In this document: positions 1-13,500 of the stretch, in pieces
How the letters are laid out: each line of letters starts with the position of its first letter
Position numbering within the stretch: position 1 is the first letter of the stretch
NCBI RefSeq assembly: GCF_000002235.5
Contig: NW_022145610.1
Coordinates: 35,024,266 to 35,088,265, forward strand
Origin: Strongylocentrotus purpuratus
Lineage: Eukaryota; Echinodermata; Echinoidea; Camarodonta; Strongylocentrotidae
DNA: 64,000 nucleotides
Reading direction: 5' to 3'
Translations under genes and position numbers: made by a program
Notes under the pieces: generated by a model
Told to the model about the DNA's origin: nothing
The model's database searches: none
Seen by the model: the letters and a program-made list of their open reading frames with translations, nothing else

Positions 1-1640
1 GATGGACCAACATGAAGCCAACATTGGCCCAACGCCGAATAGCCAACCAATAGCCAACATTTATAAGTTAAAATTGAGACGATGGTCCAACTTTCAGCCC
101 ACATTGGCCTAACGTCGAATAGCCAACCAATAGCCACCATTTATCAGTAAAAATAGTGACAATGGACCAACGTTCAGCCAACATAGGCCCAACGTCGAAT
201 AGCCAACTAATAGCCACCATTTATCAGTGAAAATGGCGACGTTAGCCCTACGTCGAATAGCCAAACATAAGCCAACATTTATCAGTAATAAATGAGACAA
301 TAGACCAACGTCAACCAACATTGGCCCAACGTCGAATAGCCAACCAATAGCCAACATTTATCAGTGATAATTGAGACGATGGACCAACATTTAGCCAACA
401 TTAGCCCCACGTCGAATAGCCAACCCAAAGCCACCATTTATCAGTGATGGCGACAATGGACCAACATTGAACCAACAATAGCCCAACGTGGAATAGCCAA
501 CCAAAAGCCACCATTTATCAGTGAAAATGGCGACAATAGACCAACGTTCAGCCAACATTGGCCCAACGTCGAATAGCCAACCAATAGCCGTCATTTATCA
601 GTGAAAATGGCGACAATGGACCAACGTTCAGCCAACATTAGACCAACGTCGAATATCCAACCAATAGCCACCATTTATCAGTGAAAATGGCGACAATGGA
701 CCAACGTTCAGCCAACATTGGCCCAACGTCGAATAGCCAACCAATAGCCACCATTTATCAGTGAAAATGGCGACAATGGACCAACGTTCAGACAACATTG
801 GCCCAACGTCGAATAGCCAACCAATAGCCACCATTTATCAGTGAAAATGGCGACAATGGACCAACGTTCAGCCAACATTGGCCCAACGTCGAATAGCCAA
901 CTAATAGCCACCATTTATCAGTAAAAATGGTGACAATGGACCAACGTTCAGCCAACATTGGCTCAACCTCGACTAGCCAACCAAAAGCCAACATTTATCA
1001 GTGAAAATGGCGACAATGAGCCAACGTTAGCCCAACGTCGAATAGCCAACCAATAGCCAATATTTATCAGTGATAATTGAGACGATGGACCAACGTTCAG
1101 CCAACATTGGCCCAACGTCGAATAGCCAACCCAAAGCCACCATTTATCAGTGAAAATGGCGACAATGGACCAACGTTCAGCCAACACTGGCCCAACGTCG
1201 AATAGCCAACCAATAGCCATCATTTATCAGTGAAAATGGCGACAATGGACCAACGTTCAGCCAACATTGGCCCAACGTCGAATAGCCAACCAATAGCCAC
1301 CATTTATCAGTGAAAATGGCGACAATGGACCAACGTTCAGCCAACATTGGACTAACGTCGAATAGCCAACCAATAGCCACCATTTATCAGCGAAAATGGC
1401 GACAATGGACCAACGTTCAGCCAACATTGGCCCAACGTCGAATAGCCAACCAATATCCACCATTTATCAGTGAAAATGGCGACAATGGACCAACGTTCAG
1501 CCAACATTGGCCCAACGTCGAATGAGCCAACCAATAGCCACCATTTATCAGTAAGAAATGGCGACAATGGCCCAACGATTAGCCAACGTTGGCTTGCCGA
1601 CTGCGACCCTTCCGACCGTGGCCGACGTTGGCCCAACGCC
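1..1640. repeat. 80-bp satellite array
   Basis: About 20 head-to-tail units with an exact 80-bp period over most of the stretch (for example CCAATAGCCA at 661, 741 and 821). The unit is built from smaller related pieces of the kind GCCAAC, CCAACGTT and CCCAACGTC. Units near 240-320 and 1010-1030 are shortened or rearranged; the last recognisable pieces fade at about 1640. The array enters from outside the window. Short open frames occur on both strands, but 80 is not a multiple of three, so the frame changes each unit; I read this as non-coding satellite. Confidence 0.95.
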
Positions 1641-1654
1641 GTATCGTTATCTGG

Positions 1655-2530
1655 GAGGTAGGTCGATGGAGTGTAGGTAGGCGGATAGAGGAAAGGTAGG
1701 GTAGAGGGAGGACAGCAAGGGTGGAGCGGGTGGAAAAGGTATGGTGGAGGGGTGGTAGAGGTAGGCTTGAGGGGTGGTAAAGGTAGAGTGGAGGGGTGGT
1801 AGAGGTAGGGTGGAGGAGTTGTCGAGGTAGGGTGGAGGAGTTGTCGAGGTAGGGTGGAGGGGTGGTCGAAGTACTGTGGAGGGGTGGTCGAGGTAGGGTG
1901 GAGGGGTGGTAGAAGTAGTGTGGAGGGGTGGTAGAAGTAGGGCGGAGGGGTGGTCGAGGTAGGGTGGAGGAGTTGTCGAGGTAGGGTGGAGGGGTGGTCG
2001 AAGTACTGTGGAGGGGTGGTCGAGGTAGGGTGGAGGGGTGGTAGAAGTAGTGTGGAGGGGTGGTAGAAGTAGGGCGGAGGGGTGGTCGAGGTAGGGTGGA
2101 GGAGTTGTCGAGGTAGGGTGGAGGGGTGGTCGAAGTACTGTGGAGGGGTGGTCGAGGTAGGGTGGAGGGGTGGTCGAAGTAGTGTGGAGGGGTGGTAGAA
2201 GTAGGGCGGAGGGGTGGTCGAGGTAGGGTGGAGGAGTTGTCGAGGTAGGGTGGAGGGGTGGTCGAAGTACTGTGGAGGGGTGGTCGAGGTAGGGTGGAGG
2301 GGTGGTCGAAGTAGTGTGGAGGGGTGGTAGAGGTAGGGTGGAGGGGTGGTCGAGGTAGGGTGGAGGGGTGGTCGAAGTAGTGTGGAGGGGTGGTAGAGGT
2401 AGGGTGGAGGGGTGGTCGAAGTACTGTGGAGGGGTGGTAGAGGTAGGGTGGAGGGGTGGTCGAAGTAGTGTGGAGGGGTGGTAGAAGTAGGGCGGAGGGG
2501 TGGTCGAGGTAGGGTGGACGGGTGGTCAAA
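1655..2530. repeat. G-rich 22-bp minisatellite with 132-bp higher-order unit
   Basis: The plus strand is almost pure G/T/A. The basic unit is 22 bp (GGTAGGGTGGAGGGGTGGTC plus two bases). Between about 1930 and 2330 six variants form a higher-order unit of 132 bp: the variant with AGTTGTC recurs at 1971, 2103 and 2235. Lack of C on the plus strand leaves long Pro/Thr/Ser/Leu-rich open frames on the minus strand, which are a by-product of composition. The G-tracts could form G-quadruplexes. Confidence 0.93.
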
Positions 2531-4560
2531 GTAGTGTGGAGGGGAGGTAGAATGATGTAGAGTGGATGGAGGGGTGGTACGGTCTAGGGAGGAGAGGTAG
2601 AGTGGATGGAGGAGAGGTAGAGTGGATGGAGGAGAGGTAGGGTAGATGGAGGAGAGGTAGGTTGGATGGAGGAGAGGTAGGGTGGATGAAGGAGAGGAAG
2701 GGCGGAAGGAGGATAGGTAGGGTAGATGGAGGAGAGGTAAGGTAAATGGAGGAGGGGTAGGATAGAAGGAGTAGAGGTAGGGTAGAAGGAGAGGTAGGGT
2801 AGATTGAGGGGTGGTAGAGGTAGGGTGGATGGAGGAGAGGTAGGGTGGAAGGAGGAGAGGTAGGGTGGATGGAGGAGAGGTAGGGTGGATGAAGGAGAGG
2901 AAGGGCGGAAGGAGGATAGGTAGGGTAGATGGAGGAGAGGTAAGGTAAATGGAGGAGGGGTAGGATAGAAGGAGTAGAGGTAGGGTAGAAGGAGAGGTAG
3001 GGTAGATTGAGGGGTGGTAGAGGTAGGGTGGATGGAGGAGAGGTAGGGTAGATAGAGGTAGGGTGGAGGGGAGGTACAGGTTGGGTGGATGGAGGGGTGG
3101 TAGGGTGGAAAGAGGAGAGGTAAGGTGGAAGGAGGAGAGATAGGATGGATGGAGGAGAGGTAGGGCGGAAGGAGGAGAGGAAGGGTGGATGGAGAAGAGG
3201 CAAGGTAGATGGAGGGGTGGTAGGGTGGAACGAGGAGAGGTAAGGTGGAAGGAGGAGAGATAGGATGGATGGAGGAGAGGTAGGATGGAAGGAGGAGTGG
3301 TAGGGTAGATGGAGAAGAGGTAGGGTATATGGAGGAGAGGTAAGGTGGATGGAGGAGGGGAAGTGTAGATGGAGAGGAGGTAGGGTGGATGGATGAGGAC
3401 AGATGTAGAGTGGATGGAGGGGTGGTAGAGGTAGGGTCTAGGGAGGAGAGGTAGGTTGGATGGAAGAGAGTTAGGGTGGATGGAGGAGAGGTAGGGTGGA
3501 TGGAGGAGAGGTAGGGTGGATGGAGGAGAGGTAAGGTGGGATGAGGGGAGGTACGTGGAGGGGAGGTAGATGTAGAGTGGATGGAAGGGTGGTAGAGGTA
3601 GGGTGGATGGAGGGGAGGTAGGGTGGCAGGAGGAGAGGTAGGGTGGAGAGGGGAGAGGTAGGGTAGATGGAGGAGAGGTAGGGTAGATGGATGAGAGGTA
3701 GGGTTGAAGGAGGAGAGGTAGGGTGGCAGGAGGAGAGGTAGGGTGGAGAGGGGAGAGGTAGGGTGGATGGAGGAGAGGTAGGGTGGATGGAGGAGAGGTA
3801 GGGTGGATGGAGGAGAGGTAAGGTGGGATGAGGGGAGGTACGTGGAGGGGAGGTAGATGTAGAGTGGATGGAAGGGTGGTAGAGGTAGGGTGGATGGAGA
3901 GGAGGTAGGGTGGATGGATGAGGACAGATGTAGAGTGGATGGAGGGGTGGTAGAGGTAGGGTCTAGGGAGGAGAGGTAGGTTGGATGGAAGAGAGTTAGG
4001 GTGGATGGAGGAGAGGTAGGGTGGATGGAGGAGAGGTAGGGTGGATGGAGGAGAGGTAAGGTGGGATGATGGGAGGTACGTGGAGGGGAGGTAGATGTAG
4101 AGTGGATGGAAGGGTGGTAGAGGTAGGGTGGATGGAGGGGAGGTAGGGTGGATGGAGGAGGGGTAGGATAAAAGGAGGAGAGGTAGGGTGGAGGGGAGGT
4201 AGATGTAGAGTGGATGGAGGGGTGGTAGAGGTAGGGTCTAGGGAGGATAGGTAGTTTTGGATGGAGGAGAGGTAGTGTGGAGGGAGGGGAGGTAGGGTGG
4301 ATGGAGGAGAGGTAGGGTGGAAGGAGGAGAGGTAGGGTAGATGGAGAAGACGTAGATGGAGGAGAGGTAAGGTGGATGGAGGAGAGATAGGATAGATGGA
4401 GAGGAGGTAGGGTGGAAAGAGGAGAGGTAAGGTGGAAGGAGGAGAGATAGGATGGATGGAGGAGAGGTAGGATGGAAGGAGGAGAGGTAGGGTAGATGGA
4501 GAAGAGGTAGGGTATATGGAGGAGAGGTAGAGGTAGGGTCTGGGAAGGAGAGATTGGTTG
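2530..4560. repeat. G-rich 20-bp minisatellite
   Basis: Related to the preceding array but with a 20-bp unit (GAGGTAGGGTGGATGGAGGA), exact for example at 3481-3530. Longer duplications are stacked on it: a segment with GAAGGAGAGG at 2688 recurs at 2891, and one with GAGGACAGATG at 3396 recurs at 3920. All three minus-strand frames stay open for long distances because 20 is not a multiple of three and stop codons are rare in C-rich sequence; the 700-codon frame here is not treated as a gene. Confidence 0.93.
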
Positions 4561-5106
4561 GTAGTGGATGTAGGGTGGTGGTAGATGTAGGATGGTAGTA
4601 AAATGATAGTTGAAGTAGAGATACGACTGTGTCGGGAAAGGGTTCGAAATGAAGGTAGCAGATGAAAGACTTTCACATACACAAACACACACATGCTCTC
4701 ATTATAAACATCTAAAACGTTGAGAAGCTTATTTCATTGGAAATAAAAACAGAGACAGTAGTAAGCATTTTAAAATTTAAATTTATCTTTGAGTATTACA
4801 TTTTGTATTACATCACAAAGGTTAATAATGACAAACTATTTTCTTTATTTGTGAATTAAATTCATATTCTTTCTCAACAAATTGGTAATTCGATCATAGA
4901 GTTATACATATTGTTACATTTTTGCATTGGGTCAAGGGAAAATATTAACATATTATACTAATGACGCATATATTACATTTGCATTTTCGAGAGTTTCAAT
5001 GACATTGACATTGTTCGCAAACAAATAGTCTCAGTAAATTGTGTAGGATGCATCCATTAATTGATAGTTACGAGTATTGTATTGAGACACAAACAATGAT
5101 ATTACC

Positions 5107-5204
5107 CAGGGGCGTCAATCCTAAGGCTAGCAACTAATTTCAGAAGTGTCTGTATACAGAACATACTAATGCAATGTCTGCCCGAACGATGGATTGACGC
5201 CCCT
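5107..5204. mobile_element. Short inverted-repeat element, MITE-like
   Basis: A 13-bp perfect inverted repeat, GGGGCGTCAATCC at 5109-5121 and its complement at 5191-5203, bounds about 97 bp. The outer bases read CAGGGGCG and TAGGGGCG, the pattern of hAT termini. I could not match an 8-bp target duplication, so family assignment is tentative. Confidence 0.5.
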
Positions 5205-5713
5205 ACCCACACCGATGTGATTGGAGATGTCATGAAGACATTTGATAAGTGTCTCCTCTCCCCCATCATACCTGTCATGTGGGTCCTACATGGCACATAA
5301 AGTACAGTTACCATGGTTACAGGTGGCAAGAAGAGTATACCTTGATAGATAACTACACTATCATGCAATAGTACAGATATTGGATGACTGTTGGACAGAA
5401 TGATCATCATGCCCAATAAAATAGACATCACCCTAGTACCAAATGGAAATAATCCTTAAGATTGTGGAACTCAAAATCTAATTCTTGTATCATCAACCGA
5501 CTTTGATGGGATGAGGATTTAACTATTGATGAAATTAGAAGGGGGTAAATGATGGGGAAAGGTGATGATACTCCTCATATGAGTCTTTGCCCCTCCCATA
5601 TTAGTCGAATGTGGTATATTTGGGAATAGGTACTTTATTGCCCCTCCCCCATAGTGTAATAATGGGAGGAGCCCATCAATGTAGGAGCACTGCTTATATA
5701 TGCCACTAGCTAG

Positions 5714-5978
5714 GCTCCTCCCTGTCACTGTATATATGCATGGGTATGCAGGGGAGGGACTCATTTGAAGATAATGTTCCGCGTCCCCCCCCCCCCCCCA
5801 TCTAGCTTACAACAGATAATGAGAGGAGCAATTGATTGAAGCTCCTCCCTATCTGTATATATGCATGGGTATGCAGGGGAGGGACCCATTTGAAGATGAT
5901 GTTCTGCGTTTCCCCTCCCCTTCTAGCTTACAACAGATAATGAGAGGAGCAATTGATTGAAGCTCCTCCCTATCTGTT
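5714..5978. repeat. Tandem duplication, ~121-125 bp unit, 2+ copies
   Basis: GCTCCTCCCT starts at 5714, 5841 and 5962, and the TATATATGCATGGGTATGCA block at 5731 recurs at 5856. Each unit ends with a C-run and a segment containing CAACAGATAATGAGAGGAGC. Two nearly full units and the start of a third are present. Confidence 0.85.
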
Positions 5979-8900
5979 GTGTTAAGGATTGTTGTACAGG
6001 GGAAGGGTAAATTTTGACACATTTTGCCTTTTTTTAAAAATCATCCATTGACTCAGGATGGGGGTATTCCCTACCACTGTCCTCTAATTCCTTTGGTTTA
6101 GCTCAACAAGGAGGGGCTCTGTCCTCCCATCCTTACCCCCTTCAATATTATTAATAACAAATTATGACCAAACGCCCCGGCCCCTTAAAGGGCAAAGGCA
6201 CTATAGTTCCAAAAGAGAATCCCAGTATACCTTGCTTGCCACCTGTAGTAAAAAATAAAAAATGATTTTAAAAAGGTGCAGGTATTTCAATGCTAAACCA
6301 TCCACTGTATGCAAACAATAAGGATATCTCTATCCTAAAACCACCAAAAACCAGTTGGGGGAAAATGTGCGGAAGAACAGGCTACATACTGCCTGGCTGC
6401 ACCAAGCTGGTATGTCCTACAAGATTAACGTATCTTCATTGTTATGTAAAAAGAGAGAGAGAGAGGGGGGATGTATTGACTTGATAAAAACATGTAAGCC
6501 AATTTGAAGAAACACTATTAATTTCTCCTATTCCCCTCTCTCTTACATATTCTGCTAACATCTTCGAATCACATCTTGAACATAAAAATATGTTGTAATA
6601 GTGGAACATTGATTACCAATACGACAAACAATGTTGTATGGTAGGAAAGTATCTACCAATAAAACTATACTCGCTCATATAAATATACAGTGGATGGCAC
6701 TATACCAGTCATACATTCTTTTAACCATGGAGACCAACAAATATTATTCATGAAAGCTGTCAGTCATTATGTAACCACGTTTCTCATATATCATATTTCT
6801 GTAAAGTGTTTACAGACATCGCAGATGTATAGGCACTATAGTATTATACCACCATTATAGTGCAAAAAAAAGATGTTTTGAGATGGACAAAACATGGAGC
6901 ATTACAAATTGCTATTTACATGAACAGGCACCTTGCCTGTTATATCTCCCGGTATAAACCACAAGATGAAGCAGACGAGACTGCTTAGAGAGAACGTGAA
7001 GTTGTATGGCATGGTTAAAAGAGTGAATGCAATTTACGGTATAGCTACGATTGTGACAGTTCCTAACTCACCAGTGGTACATACGTATGCATCCATGAAT
7101 ATGGTACATACACCAAGCCAAGCTAACAAGCAAGCTTAGGCCAGGCTTCAGGAGGACTACAGCCTCCATCCTCATCAAAATGAGGGCTCCTGGATCTGTT
7201 AACAGGAGAATGTGGGGACCTACAATCAAATTATATTACAGTATGAATTGTTCTAACAATTATAGAATGATATGGGATATAAGAGTTCCCAACATAATAT
7301 GGTAAATTAGAAGTGTCGTTAATACAATATCAGGTATGGCAATCATCCCTTTACAGATATAAGTACATGTACATTTAAACAGGAAACTTGCGTTGCCCTT
7401 TTAATCTTTTCATATTCAAAATTAACAATGACATAGCTCTTTCACAACAAAGGATTCAGCTTTTTTTAAATTTGTTTATATCAATCTACATTATGATAAC
7501 AAGTATAAAATGATAACTAGTATGACAACCAGTTGAGAACAGAAAGTATGATAACTTAAATATGATAATAAAGTATGTAGTACTCCAACTGAGTTCATGA
7601 TATCAATTATCAAAATATCAATATCAATACTGAAAAAATAAGAGTTCAACAATTTTTGTACAAGAGCAAATACTTGAATATATGATATATACAAATTGAT
7701 TATAAAAAAACAATGTATTAATTTCTATATTTATGAGTTGTAACATACATACAAAATTTCCCACTTGCAAGGTACAATAAAACTTTTTATGCCAGGAATA
7801 TATTGTGTTATGTTTTTTTTTTAGTTCTCTCACAACACTAGGAATTAAAGCATGGCACAATGATGTACAATTTTTTATTATTTGTTATGGTATTATTACC
7901 CAACTTAATTAACACTTCCACGTCTGGAAATGAAAAAAAAGTTGCTGATGCAAAAGAGTTTACTCACCCACGTCTGGGTTCATACACCCTATTGCATATT
8001 CAGGATTATATTACCTGCTGAAACAAAGAAAGATTTTGAAATGCTTTTTTTGTGTGCAATTTAACGAACAGTTCTTCCATGTATAATTCCATATTGTTGT
8101 GCTGAGACTCATAAGCAACACGTGACTGAGAATAAATTCTATCTTCGACTTCGTTCCCGAGATGGAATTAATCTCAGATCAGTGATTTTTCATTTTCCTT
8201 AAATTTATCTATCTGGAATTCTCTGCTTAAATTTTGCAAGTAGGATGCTTAATAATAATTTTAAAAAATCAACTGCTTAGGCTTTAGATGCAAGACAAAG
8301 AAGACATTTCGTACAATAAGAAAATTCGTACATTCATATAGAACATTTTACATTTCATTGTACTTTGCATAGCCTTATCAAAAAACTTTACAAATGCATA
8401 CATATGAAAATTAATTTCTAGAATTTTGCGTTACTGCTACAATAGTAAGAAATACTGTTCAATTATTTAATGCCACTGTTACTAGTTACCATACATTTAC
8501 AAATATTACACTATAGAATGAAAGAATATAAGCCATGATTATCGAGGTGATCATGAAATAACATCACATAATTATTCAAAACAATCTCATCAATCTGGTT
8601 TAATCATTTCATGCCTTGTTTACACTTTTTTGATTATTTCAAAACGGTTTATTAACAATAAATGTCACAGCCATGTGACCGAATAGACCAGTTCATGATT
8701 AGTACAATATGTCTGAAATGACCCCGAAAAATCCACAGATCTTCAAAACATGAAGAGGTCCCACTTTGTACATTTTGAAATATTCAATCCTACAGCGATG
8801 GAGGTGCTACATATTTGTTTCGCCCCGGTTTCGCCTTTTCAAAGAATACTTCCACCTGTGTATCATGGAGTGCACTGCTTGGGCATGAATAAATAATGAC

Positions 8901-9689
8901 TACATAACTTTCATGAGCAACTATCCAGTATTTCGTCTCCGTGTATTACACAATATGTTCTGCAATGACCTTTATCTGCTCATGCTCAGACTGCAACTGT
9001 ATGTCAGAGCTAGAGATTATCTTACGATATGGTGATTGTGGCAGGAACTGTTACCTATTATCATTAATAATGCAACGGGTACTGTGAACAACATGGTACT
9101 CTTTTCAATAGGAATATGCAGGTTGCTCTAACATAAATCTGTATTTAATTACTGATTTTTACAGTATTTTCTTCTTTATTTGTTTTGTCTGTTCATCATT
9201 TAACTACTTAGGCAATAATGTACTGGTAAGATACATTTGTATGTATGTATGGCACTGAAAAGGCTATGCTTTAAAAAAAATCCAGATATATTAGATTGAG
9301 TATCGACGAGCAATATACAGGTCCCAAATATAAAGAAAATATGTAGTAACTAAATAAAAAATTAGAAAAATTCGAGACATTTGAGTTTTAATTACATAGA
9401 AATAAAAGGAAAATGGAGGGGGTTGGTGCTGTGATTAATATAAATATTTAACAGGAAATCGATTTTAATGAGTCAAAAATAGTCCATGCATTGGGATACT
9501 AGCAATCTTGCCATAATTGTGATGGAATCTACATGTATAGGAAAGTTTTAAAATATAATATCTAGATTTAAAAGTCCTATTATACAAAGAGTAAGAGAGG
9601 AAAACGGGGGGAGGGGGCTATTACTCAATCTGAAACCTAAATAGCAGTTTAAAGTATATATATTTCTATAAGTGTAATTATAGTGTAAT

Positions 9690-9723
9690 GGACAGAGAGA
9701 GAGAGGAGAGAGGAGACATAGAT

Positions 9724-9788
<65 letters not shown>

Positions 9789-9803
9789 GAGAGATACAGA
9801 CAG
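9690..9803. repeat. (GA)n/(GATA)n microsatellite
   Basis: Imperfect run of GAGA with interspersed GATAGA. The minus-strand Ser/Leu-rich frames here are artefacts of the repeat. Confidence 0.95.
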
Positions 9804-9838
9804 AGGAGGAGGGGTAGGGGAGAAGGCAAATAAATTCA
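9793..9838 (+). repeat. Left flank copy of a repeat that brackets the 18-kb array
   Basis: The block starting GATACAGACAGAGGAGGA and ending AGAAGGCAAATAAATTC is repeated in the same orientation at 29074-29118, just beyond the other end of the large satellite. Both copies follow a GAGA run. Confidence 0.8.
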
Positions 9839-10407
9839 CAGGAATAATAAAGACCCCATCCATTCAAATAAAATAATATTGAATACAAGAAATACAAAGA
9901 TGTGCATTATTTCCGGATTAAATATAAATAGTGATGCCACAGTTTATGATACATTATTCAAACAACAAATAAATCTAAATAAAATTAGAGCGAGTAAGAG
10001 TGAATAATTCTTGTTTTCAAACTGATATACAGTATTCAAACGAGCAAATAATTAAGAGTAAAACTTTCAACTATGACGATAGGATTATAATGATTTCTTG
10101 TGAAACTGAGAAAATACTATAGCAAAACATGCTAAAACAGTAACTTAAATGAAAACAAATTCGGAAATCAATTTTTTGAGAAGAACGAAGATCCCAACAC
10201 TTATGCAGACCCTTTTCAGTTTTGTTAAGATGAAGATGGGGTATGGAACGGGTCTCTAACATTCCTGGGTGAAAGTCATGTAAAAAGCTTTCCAAATTTG
10301 GTTCCATTCGCACATATTCCTATTGGCTTCATTTTACAGTTCTGTATTAAATTATGTATCAAACAATTACATAATAAAAACAGATTATAATTGATTTGAA
10401 TCTGGCA

Positions 10408-10475
10408 TTAATAATAATAATAATAATAATATAATAATATAATAATAATATGTTCTTGTATAGCGCTCAGGTCAG
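10408..10475 (-). mobile_element. SINE 3'-tail fragment
   Basis: An (AAT)n tract followed by TGTTCTTGTATAGCGCTCAG is close to the reverse complement of the 3' end of the SINE at 56124-56490 (…AGCGCTATATAAGAA… plus ATT repeats). Only the tail is recognisable. It sits directly before the large satellite. Confidence 0.5.
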
Positions 10476-10539
10476 TCACACACTAAAAGTAATATGTATA
10501 ATCTTAGTTACAAACAAGAATCAAATTGGAAATCATAAT

Positions 10540-13500
10540 TCATTCAGGGGTCACCATCTCCCGGCCAGTAATGACCTATGACTAACACCTTGAAATAAAA
10601 AAAAACAGTTACAATTTCACGAAAAGAAAACTAGCAACTGACAGGGAGTGCCGTTCGCCCACAATTAAAGGGACAGTGCCAATAGGCTCATCATTCACAG
10701 GTTACCATCTCCAGCCAGTAATAACCTAACCTAGCACCATGAATACCACCCCCCAAAAAAAAAAAATATATATATATATATACATCTAATGTCTAAAAAT
10801 AAAAGAAAAACTAGCACATGACTGGGCTTGCCGTTCGCCCACAAGCTAAAGGGCAGTGCCCCATAGGCTAATCATTCACAGGTCACCATCTTCCAGCCAG
10901 TGAAGACCTAACCTGAATATCCCCGCCCCCCAAAAGAGTAATATCTTAAAATGTGAGAAAACTAGCACATGACTGGGCGTGGATGTTAAGGTTAAAAGTC
11001 GGTCCCCAGACGTGAATAATCATATCTAATTAATACACGTCTGTAAAAACCCAAATACACAAACACACACACGCATGCCGGTCGCCCACAATTTAGGGGA
11101 AATTGCCAAGTAGGCTCAAAATTGACAGGTCACCATCTCCCAGCCAGTGAAGACCTAACCTAGCTCCATTAAAAAAAACCCGATAAAAAAATAAAAAAAT
11201 GTAATATCTTCAAATGTAAGAAAATTAGCACATGACTGGGCGTGCCGTTCTCCCACAATTTGAGGGACGGTGCCCGGTAGGCTCATAATTCACAGGTCAC
11301 CATCTCCCAGCCAGTGAAGACCTAACCTAGCACCATGAATAGGCCCCCCCCCCATCCCTCTCCCCCCCAAAAAAAATGTAATGACTTAAAACGAAAGAAA
11401 ACTAGCACATGACCGGGCGTTCCGTTTGCCCAAAATTAAAGGGACAGTGCCAATAGGCTCATCATTCACAGGTTACCATCTCCAGCTAGTGAAAACCTAA
11501 CCTAGCACCATGAATACCCCCCCCCCCCGAAAAAAAGAAGAAAGTAAAATAAAAAAAACTAGCACATGACTGGGCGTGCCGTTCGCCCACATTTTAAGGG
11601 ACAGTGCCCAGTAGGCTCATAATTCACAGGTCACCATCTCCCAGCCAGTAAAGACCTAACCTAGCACAATGAATAGCCCCCCCCCCCATCCCTCCCCCCA
11701 AAAATGAAAAAAAATGTAATGACTTAAAATAAAAGAAAATTAGCACATGACTGGGCGTGCCGTTCGCCCACAATTTAAGGGACAGTGCCAATAGGCTCAT
11801 CATTCACAGGTTACCATCTCCAGCTAGTGGAAACCTAACCTAGTACCATGAATACCCCCCCCCCCTCCAAAAAAAAAGGGAAAAAAGAAGAAAGAAGAAA
11901 ATCTTAAAATAAAAGAAAATTAGCACATGACTGGGCGTGCCGTTCTCCCACAATTAAAGGGACAGTGCCCCCAAAGGCTCATAATTCACAGGTCACCATC
12001 TCCCAGCCAGTGAAGACCTAACCTAGTACCATGAGTACCCCCCCCCAAAAAAAAAAATGGAACGAAGTGGAATCTTAAAATAAAATAAAATTAGCACATG
12101 ACTGGGCGTGCCGTTCTCCCACAATTTAAGGGACAGTGCCCAGTGGGCTCATAATTCACAGGTCACCATCTCCCAGCCAGTGAAGACCTAACCTTGTACC
12201 ATAGATACCCCCCCCCCCTCAAAAAAAAAAAAAAAAAAAAGAAGAAAGAAGAAAAATCTTAAAATAAAAGAAAATTAGCACATGACTGGGCGTGCCGTTC
12301 TCCCACATTTTAAGGGACAGTGCCCAGTGGGCTCATAATTCACTGGTCACCATCTCCCAGCCAGTGAAGACCTAACCTTGTACCATAAATACCCCCCCCC
12401 CCTCCAAAGAAAAAAAAAAGAAAAAAGAAGAAAGAAGAAAAATCTTAAAATAAAAGAAAATTAGCACATGACTGGGCGTGCCGTTCTCCCACATTTTAAG
12501 GGACAGTGCCCAGTAGGCTCATTATTCACAGGTCACCATCTCCCAGCCAGTGAAGACCTAACCTAGTACCATGAATATCCCCCATCCCTCCCCGAAAAGA
12601 TGAAAAAAAAATGCAATGACTTAAAATAAAATAAAATTAGCACATGACTGGGCGTGCTGTTCTCCCACAGTTAAAGGGACTGTGCCCCAAAGGCTCATAA
12701 TTCACAGGTCACCATCTCCCAGCCGGTGAAGACCTAACCTTGTACCATGAATACCCCCCCCCCCCTCCAAAAAAAAAAAAAAGAGGAAAGAAGAAATATC
12801 TTAAAATAAAAGAAAATTAGCACATGACTGGGCGTGCCGTTCTCCCACAATTTAAGGGACAGTGCCCAGTAGGCTCATAATTCACAGGTCACTATCTCCC
12901 AGCCAGTGAAGACCTAACCTTGTACCATGAATACCCCCCCCCCCCTCCAAAAAAAAAAGAAAAAAGAATGAAGTGGAATCTTAAAAAAAAAAAAATTTGC
13001 ACATGACTGGGCGTGCCGTTCTCCCACAGTTAAAGGGACTGTGCCCCAAAGGCTCATAATTCACAGGTCACCATCTCCAGCCAGTAAAAAACCTAACATA
13101 ACACCATGAGTACCCCCCCCCCCCCCCCCGAAAAAAAGAGAAGAAAGAAGTAAAATCTTAAAATAAAAGAAATTAGCACATGACTGGGCGTGCCGTTCTC
13201 CCACAATTTATGGGACAGTGCCCAGTAGGCTCATAATTCACAGGTCACCATCTCCCAGCCAGTGAAGACCTAACCTAGTACCATGAATACCCCCCCCCCC
13301 CTCCCTCCCCCCCCCCCCCAAAATGAAAAAAAATGTAATGACTTAAAATAAAAAAAATCAGCACATGACTGGGCGTGCCGTTCTCCCACAATTTAAGGGA
13401 CAGTGCCCAGTGGGCTCATAATTCACAGGTCACCATCTCCCAGCCAGTAAAGACCTAACCTGGTACCATGAATACCCCCCCCCCCCCATCCCTCCCCAAA

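Larger units (their letters stand above)
4690..10400. other. AT-rich stretch without a recognisable gene
   Basis: Apart from the small repeats listed separately, I see no coding exon, RNA gene or named transposon here. Open frames are short, low in complexity and without family motifs. A loose inverted pair, ACAGGTGGCAAG near 5320 and its complement near 6235 (both next to GTATAC), could mark the ends of a decayed element of about 0.9 kb, but I could not find a target duplication. Confidence 0.7.

Noticed and set aside
1-1640. CRISPR-like regular spacing of 80 bp
   Set aside because: The whole 80 bp is repeated with no unique spacers, and the setting is eukaryotic. It is a satellite.
1579-4694. 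Long minus-strand Pro/Ser/Leu-rich open frames, up to about 700 codons
   Set aside because: They follow from C-rich tandem repeats lacking stop codons. Several frames are open at once, and the peptide pattern mirrors the 20- and 22-bp units. No start context or splice signals.
5102-5431. 109-codon minus-strand frame
   Set aside because: It runs through the inverted-repeat element at 5107-5204 and has no family motif or splice signals.
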